This document shows, in pieces, positions 40,201-52,200 of a DNA stretch of 64,000 nucleotides (position 1 is its first letter; each line of letters starts with the position of its first letter). The position numbers and the translations under genes are program-made. The notes beneath the pieces are model-generated. The model did not search any database. It worked only from the letters and a program-made list of their open reading frames with translations, and was not told the origin of the DNA. The stretch is taken from assembly GCA_025617745.1 (NCBI GenBank), contig CM046853.1, positions 58,303,233 to 58,367,232 of the forward strand, given 5' to 3'. The stretch is from Heliocidaris erythrogramma (lineage: Eukaryota; Echinodermata; Echinoidea; Camarodonta; Echinometridae).

Positions 40201-43200
40201 GACTGCAACAGACATTTTGATTTATTCCTTTTAAATCAATCCAATGTGCTTTTCCATAGTTAACACCAGAGCAATCATGAAAATATGTCAAACAATGTTT
40301 TAAAAAACAATGTGGACAGATGGAAGACATGAGAAGATTGCTACACAAACAACTGTTTTGCTGAGGAAGTTTTGAAAACAACTACAATTGTCATCATGAT
40401 GAAGTTTTCAATGAGCAAAATGAATGCAAGCACTAAAATTAAATATGGATAGGCAAGATTTTGTCACGTAAGTATATCCTTGATAATCCAGAATAAAAAG
40501 TTGTAATGTACATGTAATTACGATCAAGAGTTGTAATTATACTTGAACTCAAAGAAATAAATGTTTTTTTAATGTGCTCAAGGTCCACAGAAGTCAAACG
40601 TGGCAAACATCATATCCAAATCATTAATGTACATATACTGTAGGTGAAGTGCACCCCTAAAGAAATAGGCCTACAGCGAGCTCACGGTTCATCCTTCCAC
40701 CTCCTTATCACGGCAGTTGCGAATCGATCATTTAGCCTTCATGAAATTGATTTGTATTTTGTACTCGCTGTCAGATTTGCCCAAGGCATTTGCTCTTGAT
40801 CAATCAACTCACAGTTGATATAGAAACCTGAATAGCTGTTTTAGTCCAATAAATAGAACTTCACAGAGCCATTTCAATCATATAAGCGGTGATGCATGAA
40901 AAATCAATTTTGCTCATGACAAGTCCTACCACACATCAGAACAAGTATAATGCAGCACCTTGCAAATATATCGATGGTGGGTATAGACTCTGACAGACAT
41001 ACAGTTTGAATATATCCCACCGATATGATGAACTGTTTTTCTACATTTGTGTTTGTCAGGGCCAAAGACCAATAATTTACATTTGACAGCTTCTGACAGG
41101 TTGCCTTTTCCTTTCCTCGACATCGAGGTCCCTGATTGGTTGCTTTTGTTGTACGTTGCCATGGTGTCCCCTGCCATCTTGTGTCAAGTCAGGTGACCTC
41201 ATGACCCTACCCTGGTAACCCTGCACCCTGGGGGTCTCTCTCTCTCTCTCTGTATTTTTGGTGCTTTCTTCCTCTCTCTCTCTCTTGCTCTCTCTCTCTC
41301 TCTCTTTCACTCCCTAAATCTCTCTCAATCTCTCTCCCCACCAATCTCCCTCTTTTCCATTCTCTCTCTGGCTCCATCATTAATATACTTCGCGAGGAAC
41401 ACACATAATGTCACATTGTGCTTTGGATCAATAGTTTACTACTGATTTTTTTTAAATACAAATTGCACAGCTTTGTTAAGATTTTTATTGCAAGTCGCAT
41501 CATATTATGATTACTACAGTCTACATGCTCCAATTATTTCTTCTCCAATTTGCTTCATGTTTACTATTTCTTTTCAAAGTGGTTAATTAACAGAAGAAAA
41601 AGAAATGTTCCCACATTATACATAAACATGTAGCTATGTCAAAAAGTATTATGAAACTACTGTACATGTAAGTTACACAGAAAACTAGAGCTGATACTTC
41701 TGAAATATATTTCCATTAAACTCACCAAAAGGATAATGTTAATTTCTATTACATTTCATAGCCTAAAAGGTTTTCATATAGATATAAATCTCTTGTTTTA
41801 TATCTGAATAACTTGTCAGCACAACGACTATCAGAAAATCAATATATCTTTGCCTACATCACCACTTCAATAGTAACATTGCTGATTTTTAAACAAACAG
41901 ATAAAAGGCTATGAATTCAGACAAACTAAACTTACACAATGATGACATAGGTCAGATAATAACCTCTTTAGGATGGTAATACTGGAAGATATGTAAAAAA
42001 AAAAAAACATGTCTCATACTGCTCGTGAAAAGACAAAACTTGCCTCCATTCAGTCTATGCACACCTTTTTTTTATACATAGAATATAATGTACATGTATG
42101 TGAAGGAGGCCTATTAACTACTAAGAATTAGATTACAAGCTCATATCAATGAAGTGATGATTACGTGGATTTGTGCACGTTTAATAGCAAACTAAACAAA
42201 TGCAGAATATGACATAGACGCAGAGAAGAAAAGAGTGAGCCCTTTCTGTGCCATGGAAACAAATCAGGGCCAAAAATTGAATGATGAACTAGATGTTTTG
42301 ATAAGAAATAGGTCCTCCTTTCGTCCAAATACGAGAACACATATGTGGATTCTGAAGGGGGAAGGGTACGTGCGGGAGGTACCTACATGTAAGCTACTTA
42401 TTAGTAAGTAATCTTACCTAATTAAAACAAAATGATACAGTAACTAGAAATTTAATTCGTCATGAGGACGAATTAGGTGGTCTGTCTTTCAATTTGTACG
42501 ATCATGATTGTAATCAGGATGATCATAATAATGGGGAAATACTAAACTGAAGATAGGAAGTCAAGAATGGCACAAATGGAGATGCTTTTTCAGGACAGGA
42601 ATGTAGCAAAATGTGTGAAACGGTCATTGTAAAATGATTATGGTGATGATGATAATGGTGATGATTATGATGATGAAGATGATATAATGATAATTTAAGA
42701 TAATTGACTAAGCCAATTTTGAGAAATTGTGATATCAAACAGGACTATTTGATATTGCAGGATACTTGGGAGATAAACCCCATAGCTCTAATACACGACA
42801 GGGAATCAAAATTGCCATAGAGTTGTACACAAACTACTGCACACTACTTTCTAATAGACATAATATGGAAAATAAGGCAGTTTATTACATGATTTGTGAT
42901 TTTTTATGTTACAATAGTCGAAGAGGATGGTAAAATGACAGGCAAAAAGAAGCAAAAAAAAAAAAAAAAAAATCGGCCCCGGGGATCGAACCAGGTACCT
43001 TGACCATGGTAGTCATGTGCTTTACCGATAGACCAGAATATTTCCCATAGAGATAACACGTAAACGAAAACGGGATTCTCAAATCACATTTTGTACTGAA
43101 AAATTGGGCATGATCCCGACATCTGATCAAAAATTGGAGACCACACTTGTAAAAGCTTATAGTCTCAGCTACAACATATTAAAATCTGGAAGAAAATAGA

Positions 43201-46200
43201 CCAAAAATAACTGAGATACAGCTCAGAGAACGATGTCATGTAGATTCATGATTCGAAAAAAAATCATCTTCCATAGACATAACACGCAAATAGGGAAAAT
43301 TCTGACATGGCATCTTGCATTGAAAATTTCAGTGTGATGACGTCATCAAAATGAAAAATGGTGGTGACTGATCTTGTAGAGAATTGTCTCAGCTATAACA
43401 TATCAAAATTTGGAAGAAAATCGATCACCTATTACTGAAATATTATCAAATGAATACAAAAAAGATGACGTAATTTTTTCAAAATCATTTTTTTGAGTTC
43501 ATATGCAAATATGATGACGTTAGAACATGCGATCGGGAAAAATTCTGCATGAATTCCAATCTACAACTCACAGGCTTTCATAATATGTACAGAAATTTGG
43601 GGGTTTCCTTGCGTTCTGACGAGCTATGGCGGATTCTAGATAGGCATGTTTTTACCACTTTTTACATTAGAATGCCCATTGACGTGCGCACGAATTTCAA
43701 AGTTTGACGCGCGCGTACGACATTATGGAAGGTCGAGATTGACTGTAAATAGTTGGAAATTGTCAAGAATAGTGTCAGGAAGACAAAATATGCGAAAAAA
43801 CGGCGTTTTTACGTTCTCTACGCGCTGTGTGCGCGCATAACGCGCGCACGGACGCGCACGGACAGAAAAATTTAAAATGCTTAAAATGTCCTGAACAATA
43901 CTCGAATTTGATTAAAAAGTGATTTTGAGCATTTTTAAAATTTGACGCGCGCGTACGTGCGCGTCAATATGTGCGCGCGGATTTTGATGACATTTTATGT
44001 TGACCCTTGACCTGAAGTTAATGTATGTCAAATATGGTTCGTTTTTGACGACTCGTTATGAAGATATGATTGATAATGTGATTTCACAAAATGGCGCCTG
44101 GATGACGTCACGATGACCTCATGACCTTGAAATAGATACCCAAGCTTGATCTGATATGTCCTCATGACTGTAGAGATTTTGATAAAATTTGACTCAGCCG
44201 ATATTGAGGAATCATTGTAACAAGAAAGTGGTGGAAAAATAAAAATAAATAATAATAATAATAAAGAAAATTCTGACGAAATTAAGAGGTGGTCTGTCGA
44301 CTACGACAGACCACCTAAAAAGCTATTTTCGGCATGGTTCTTCCCAATGTTATTTAATGTGGGACAAACCATAGCTATTTCTCTCACGTAAAAAAGAATA
44401 ATCAACAAAGTCCATATGAAGAAAATTCACATTATTTCATTCAACAAAAACATATTTGCAGTTCTATGAATAATGAGAAGGGTCAATGGTGTTAAATACA
44501 GGTATCCGTAATCTCATAAAAGGGTAGGCCTGCACATTTATCATCTACATCTACAACAATAGGTACGTTCACACGTAGAGCGATAGCATCGATGCTATCT
44601 AGGTTTCGAGACTATTTTGGTCATGACCAGATAGTTTTAAGACCAAACGCTGTCTGAACGCAGATAGTCACGAGATAGAAGCGAGTTGGCAGCGAGTGAG
44701 CGATGGATATTCACGAGTGGGTGATAAAAGCAAGTCGATCATGGCCTGTCTGAACGTACTGGAATAGTTTCGAGACTTACATAGCATCGATGCTACATGT
44801 ATGTACATAACTTGTGTAATTAACACATGAATAGTACATTTCAGCCTGGCAGGCACATTCCACCGCGCTTGTGACTATTTGTAATGTGAGCACAATCGCT
44901 GCTTCACTCGCTGCTATCTTCACTCACAACTATTATAATTCTGTCTGTTTCATGTGGTGCTATAATATTATGTAATGTATGGATTCATGTGATGTACCCT
45001 CTTCCCTACTTTTTTCTATTATTATTCTGTTTCATCTGGTGCTGTAATGTAATGTATGTATTCATGTGATGTAGGGGTAAGTAGGCTACTGTGTATAACT
45101 GTGCGGTAAGGGAAGGGGTTTTTTATTAGGTGGTCTGTCGGTATCGACAGATCACCTATTAATTTTGTCCGATTTTTCTTCTTTATTTTTATTTATTTTT
45201 AAGGCAAATTGTTGTGGCCACCAAATCTCAAAATCGGCCAGGTCAATATCATCGAGTTTCATGTCACGTATGAGGTCAATCATGGACATGGTCCATTAAG
45301 CTTTTGGAGGTCATCAGGTCATCGTGACGTCATCAAGACGCCATTTTGTAAATTTACAAGATCGATTATATCTTCATAATCGATCATCAAAAATCAACTA
45401 TATTCACACCACATAAACTTCACATGACGGGTCATCAAGTCATGTCCTCACAGGTCATCTAGAGGTCAGCACGTGTGCGTACGCGCGCGTCAAAATTTAA
45501 AAATGCTCAAAATCACGTAGGATCAAGTCTGCACACGTTTCAGGTCATTTTGAGCATTTCAAAAATGTCCGTGCGTAAGCGTCCGCGCAAGTCGTAAATA
45601 ACGTTAAAACGCTGTTTTTTGGATTGATTTGCAATCCTGACACTTTTCTTCATCATTTCCATCAACTTGGAATCAATTTCAATCAATAATAAGGTCGTAC
45701 GGGCGCGTCAAAGTTCAAAATCGATGCGCGCATCTATGGCGAAAATAACGTAAAAACGTTCAAAAACATGCCTCTACAAAATTAACTCTAGCTCTTTAAA
45801 TAGTCCATAAACCCCCAATTTTTTTTCATCATCAGGTAGGGTATGAATCATAGATTTCATTTCATGTATCATTTCACCCTTATAAATATTATGACGTCAT
45901 CAAAATGGCGCCAGAAGTCAAAATTTCCAATTTTCATGTTTTGACGTCATCACATTTATGCAAATTTGGCTCTAGATTCGTAATTATTGGTCGTTTTTCG
46001 CCCAGATTTTGCTATGTCATAGCTGAGACAATTCTCTACAAGATCAATTATCACGGTTTTTCATTTTGATGACGTCATCACAGTGAAATTTTCAATTAAA
46101 GATGCCATGTCAGAATTTTCCCTATTTGCGTGTTATGTCTATGGAAGATGATTTTTTTTTCGAATCATGAATCTACATGACATTGTTCTCTGAGCTGTAT

Positions 46201-49200
46201 CTCAGTTGTTTTTGGTCTATTTTCTTCCAGATTTTAGTATGTTATAGCTGAGACTATAAGCTTTTATAAGTGTGGTCTCCAATTTTTGATCAGATGTCGG
46301 GATCATGCCCAATTTTTCACTACAAAATGGGATTTGAGAATCCCGTTTTTCGTTGACGTGTTATCTCTATGGGAAATGTTTTGGTATATTGGTCAAAGCA
46401 CTTGCCTCTCATTCCGGTGACCCAGGTTCGATCCCCGGTGGGTCCATTAATTTTTTTATTTTTTTTTTTGCTTCTTTTTGCCTTTCATTTTACCATCTTG
46501 TTCGAGTATTATAACATATACAATCACAAACCATGTACTAAACTGCCTTATTTTGCGTGTTTTGTCTATTGGAAAGTAGTGTGCAGTAGTTTGTGTACAA
46601 CCCTATGGAAATTTCTCAAAATTGGCTTAGTCAATTATCTTCAAATTTTCGTCAGTTATCAGTCCTATTAAGGTCAAGTTTGTGCATTTTTTTCAAGGTC
46701 ATCAGATTATTGTGACGTCATCCAGGCGACATTTTGTAAAAATCAACTTATGGTCGTATCTTCATAACGAAATGTGATTTCTCTTTCATATTTGGCATGG
46801 TTAAGGTCACTGTCATTGCAGTCATGGTCATCACCATTATCATCACCATCACCATCACCATCATCATCATTATATCATCATCATGATTATCATCAACATC
46901 ATTATCAACATAACTGTCATGATATTCATGATGATGATGATGATGATGATAATGCTGATTAACATCAACTTCATTATCATCATTGCTGTCATGATGATAT
47001 AATGATCATCATCATGATTATCAACATCATTATCATCATCACTGTCATGATGATATTCATGATGATGATTATTATCAAAATCATTATCATCATCACTGTC
47101 ATGATATTCATGATGATGATTATCAACATCATCACATCTTCCAATGACCGTTTCACACATTTTCTACATTCCTGTCCTTAAGAAGCATCTCCATGCGTGG
47201 CATTCTTGACTTCATATCTTCAGTTTAGTATTTCCCCATTATTATGATCATCCTGATTACAATCATCATACAAATTGAAAGACAGACCACCTAATTCGTC
47301 CTCATGACGAATTAAATTCTAGGTTTGTTTTTGTTTTCCTTCTTTTTATCTTTTTCTTTTTATATATATGATATGGTCTTTAGATATTGATTTACATGTG
47401 CTTACCAGATAATAACGTGCATGTGTTTTATTTTGGTATAAGATTGGAGTTCAGTCAATTTTGACATGTACAAGGTTTATTTAAAATTAATTATTTCAAC
47501 ACATGTATTTGCTAGTTGATTGTATTATCGACATATTACAAATGAATTGTTATTGTGTTATGTTATGTTGATTTATGAAGACAAATAATATATTATTCAA
47601 AACAAAAACTTCACATGATATGAACTCTGTGCACAAACTTCCGCGCGTTTTGACCATGCATATATACCACTTATACTCGGGTCACCGTGTGTGGCGCAGT
47701 AATTATTGTTTTGGCAGCGAGTGAGCGATGAATAGTCACGAGTGGGTGATAGAATCAAGTCGATCATGGCCTGTCTGAACATACTGGAAATAGTTTTGAG
47801 ACTTACATAGCATCGATGCTATGTACTACGTATGAACATAACTAATAATTGTTGAATTTTGTCTGCATTCCAAGAGCGACATTTTACCTTGTCTTAGGAA
47901 AATGAATAGGCTTTCCTTTCCATTCTTCTCCTCTTTTTCTTCCTCTTTCTCTCTTTCTGCTCCCTTTCTTCTCCCTTTTTCTTCTCCCTTTCTTCTCTCT
48001 TGCCTTTCTCCTTTTCTTCCTTTCTCCTCTTTTATTTTCTTTTTGGAGGGGGTCGCAACTGGCCCCACCGCCCCACTTGGCCCACTGGTTCCCTACGCCC
48101 AATCCAATAATTACATATGGATGAAAATTGGACAATGGACCCTTGAATGTTCATTCACAATTGTTGGTATACCTAGTGGCACACAGAAGGGGATAAACTG
48201 CAGTCAAATGCTAAATTTTAAAAAATTCCATACCAGCAATTCCACAAAAATAAAAATCTTTCATTTCATTTCAACCTGAATAAATTCTTCAAGAGTGTTT
48301 AATCGATATACAGGGTATGCACATAATTACCTCTAGCTCATCTATCCTTGCCTGGAGTGTTTCTCTTACACTCTCTAATTCTTCCTTGTGCTCTTCTCTC
48401 ACTTGCTGAAGGGAGACCTCAAACTGCTTCTGAGAGTCTGGTACCAAAAAGATACATTATACAATTCAAAATTTGATATCACATATATACAATTTTCTTT
48501 GATATTGGGTGGCATTAATAAGTTAACATGAGACAGTAAGAGAGAGAGAGAGAGAGGGAGAGGGGGAGAGGGAGAGGGAGAGGGGGAGAGAGAGAGGGAG
48601 AGGGGGAGAGAGAGAGTGGGAGGATGGAACAGAGAGAGGGAGGGAGGGAGGGAGAGAGGGAGAGAGGGAGTTATTGTACATAACTTTAATAAAATTTTAT
48701 TAAGAGAACAATAAAAGAGAACAAAATGAAACAAAATGAGACAAAATTTTACAAGAGATTTACACATAAGGATATACATGTACATGGGAAGACCAGGGGT
48801 GGTATTCTGAGATTTATTTTATCTTGATTTTAGTGAAAAGATTTTAATTGTCATAACAAATTTCAAATTGCAAAATTCCATTGGTGTTTGCGCAGATGAA
48901 TTCCGCGTAAGCAGCCACTTTTGCGCAGGTTAAAATTACAAATTTTCGAATTTTCGAAGAATACTGATATTCTTTTGTAAGTATGAAGGCCTTTCAGTAC
49001 ATGAAACTGTCCAACAAAAAACAATTGGCTTCATGGACAATAGGAGCATTCTTCACCCTTGACACCCACACAATGTCCTATAATGATCTCATTTATCGTT
49101 CATGATTTCCTAACCTTCCCTTTGTTTTTTTACTTCACACATCTAGTTCTCAACTCATCTGAATGAAAATGATGTACGGGTAAAACACTTTGATCTTTTA

Positions 49201-52200
49201 ATCTTGGGAAAGTTGCTCTGATTTTAAGGGATTTTTTTTTTTTTTACATTTGCTTTTATTCGAAACATAATAAATTATGCATACAATAGATATGGCAATA
49301 ATGCAAAAAATATATACTTAACACAAAACACCAGCTTTTTTGTTCCTTAGCATGTGATTGTACATTCATTTGTCTATTTCATATTTCATTAAAATTGAAT
49401 CAATTCGATCAAATTTTACATCCAACTAACATCTTGATTCATCTGAATTTTGAAAGTGAAAAATCATGATTACAAAGACAGGCTTAAGTTGATCTAATAT
49501 CCATCTGTTCTTCTGTAATGCAGCATGAAGAAGAAAGAACAGAAAATTCCACGCTAAAAAAATAACGACTGAAGGGAATGGTCTATCGCAGCTGTGTAAG
49601 ACCAGTGATGTTATATGGGAGTGAGACATGGTGTTTAGGTGGGAATGAGCTGGCGATCTTGACGAGGACTGAGTGAGCAATGGTGAGAGCAATGTGTGGA
49701 GTGAAACTAATGGATATAAAAAGGAGCAAGGACCTGTTGGAGATGTTAGGACTGGAAGAATCAGTGGTTCAGATGGCAAAAGCAAATGGACTGAGATGGT
49801 ATGGGCATGTGCTGAGAAGGGAGGACGGGTACAGTTTGAGAAAAGCTCTGGAGTTTGAAGTGAAGGGCCCGCGGAAGTGAGGACGACCGAGGAAAACATG
49901 GAGAAAACAAGTTGAGGAGGAGTGTAGTGGAGTTGGTTTGAGGTGGGAGGATGCCATGAATCGTGCGAGATGGAGGGCAGGTGTGAGAAAGATTGCTACA
50001 AAGTGAGGTAAATCCGGCCACCCCCGTCAACGGGGAATATACCCGGATCAAAACTGGATTGATGATGATATCTTCATGCAAGTAAAAGCCAAGTAACTAT
50101 GGGAGAATCTCATTAATGAAGCAAGTGCTTGATAATGAGAGCAAATTCGTCCTTTTCAAGGAAGAATTTGCAAAACAGACAAGCCTTGGTATAGCTTAAA
50201 GAAACCTTCAGTTGGCTTTTAATTATAAGTAAAATATTATTTTTTACATAGAAAGGTCAGCTATTACTGGTCTGAGGATTAAGCAACTGATAGCAACTGC
50301 TAGCAAGAAAACAAGTTGTTGCTTCTTCTTGGTAGCAGTTGCTTAGTTGACATAACTGGCAATGAAAGTAAACGCCTAAAAAGACAACTGTCAGGCTATT
50401 GCTAATTTTATGAATCTGGCCAAATGTTCAAATACATGTATGTTATTCGCTACTCGAAACGAACCATCAATATTATTGTCATATCTATTCATTTTTTTAT
50501 TTTTTTTTTTTTTTGTGGGGGGAGGGGGGGAACAATAATTACCTGCAATATACATGTATGTACATGCTTACCATTCCAAGAATCTGCAAGTTGAACATTT
50601 AGAGCTTGAATCTTCCTTTGTAACTTCTCAATAGTTTGCTGGATAATAATGAACAACATGAACAAGCATGGTTATTCAAAAACTTGCATACCGGTAGACA
50701 AAGTATTAATTACATAAAGTCAAGGGGCCATCACAAGCTTACCTGAAAACTCAATGATCATTTGATTTGCAAATTTGTATCCTTTTAAAGTATAACATTT
50801 GTTAAAGGTATTTCAATGGATAATACACTTTATTTCTTATTTCTGTTTTTGTTTTGTTCCTTTTTTCTGCTTTTTTGGGGTTTCTTGTTATGGTTTACTG
50901 AGAAGATCATAATAACAATAATAGTTACATGTATATTGTGCAAGCATCCATCCCAGGGGATACTCAAGATGCCTACAAAGTACTATTATTAAGTGCTGAA
51001 AGCATTCAAGGAATAAATTCCTACCTGGTGCCCATTTTACTACTTCCAGAAGAAGAGTGGCAAAAGTAAATTTAGATCAATGTTTTGCCAAATGACATTA
51101 GGTCGTACGCAAAGCGAGAAGTATGTGATCCACAGTCCAGTGACGTATCCACTAGACCCTAACACCTCCGAATGTTCGTATTTCCAAACTTAAGTTCTAT
51201 TTTATTTTCAGAATGACCTTTCCGAATTATTAACCCCACATATTTAATTTTATTAGTATGACCCCTAATCCATTTTTTAATTATGTATCAGTTTTGGGGA
51301 AACCATTTTAAGTCTTCTCATAATATACAAATAACTTTTTTGGTGATTGGGCCTCTTTACATAGAACGATCCAATATACAGTGTGTGAGTCAATAAAAGG
51401 AAACCCCAGATTCAAACTTAAGTATTGTTTCAATCAGTAAATAAGGTTTTAGTCAAAGGTTTCACATTGTAGCCCATCATTTGACACCTTGATCAAGTGC
51501 TAAGATCTGAACATGGAAAGCTGAACATTAGCATATTTTCCTGATTCATGTCATATTTGCCTGTTCCATAGTTTTGAATGAAATGGATGGTCAGCCCCCA
51601 GTTTACTTGAATTTTCCCCGTTCCAATCGAATGCACTTACACATAATAAATTTAAAGTAACTGCTGAACACCATTCATCCCAAACTTGGGCAATGGCGAT
51701 TTTGATATGCTTAGTAAAAATTGGCCAGTGCTCAGTCATCCCGTATTAGAGAGCACGGTATGAAATTAAAGAAGACATTATAAACTATTCTACTATCAAA
51801 ATATACTTCAGCAATTCCACTTGGTTTTTAAAATATAAGGGCTTGAACATGGGTTTCCTTTTTATTCACTCCCACTGTATATTTTAACATTGCTAAAATG
51901 GGCAAAACCGGTTAAAGAGTCAAATGCCCTTTTTAATACATAAAAAAACAGAAACAGTAAAGGAATCTCACAGAGCCATAAAAAAAAACACTTTAGAGCT
52001 TCTGCAGAGAAAATTGGTACCATTTTCAAACAGTGCTTGTTAAGATTGAGTAATCAAAAGACATACCAAAATGTTTACTTCAACTAAGAAAAACAGCTTC
52101 TAGTTTCCAAGGTGGTTTACCCTTTAAGTGATTCCTTTAATCCATGGTTCAAGTCCACTTGTGTCATTAAGGACTAATTGCTGCAGATGGTAATCAACAT

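Larger units (their letters stand above)
39410..42443. other. Intron with a CT tract and a possible alternative exon
   Basis: Mostly AT-rich with no recognised element. The exception is a GC-richer block at 41,085-41,230 followed by CT repeats (listed separately). Confidence 0.55.
45126..47322 (+). mobile_element. Helentron/HINE-like non-autonomous element B
   Basis: The same family as element A in opposite orientation, 807 bp away. The 5' end is TTAGGTGGTCTGTCGGTATC with an inverted partner. The 3' end is GACAGACCACCTAATTCGTC, the hairpin, then CTAG. It carries the tRNA-like module at 46,380 and an expanded ATC/GAT microsatellite (46,815-47,140) that accounts for its extra length. The body differs from A at many positions, so A and B are separate old insertions, not one recent inverted duplication. 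Confidence 0.68.

Noticed and set aside
46774-47160. His/Asp-rich frames
   Set aside because: Translation of the ATC/GAT microsatellite in element B.
42444-47322. One recent inverted duplication rather than two insertions
   Set aside because: The two copies differ at many sites and by length of internal repeats, unlike the nearly identical arms at 6-8 kb.
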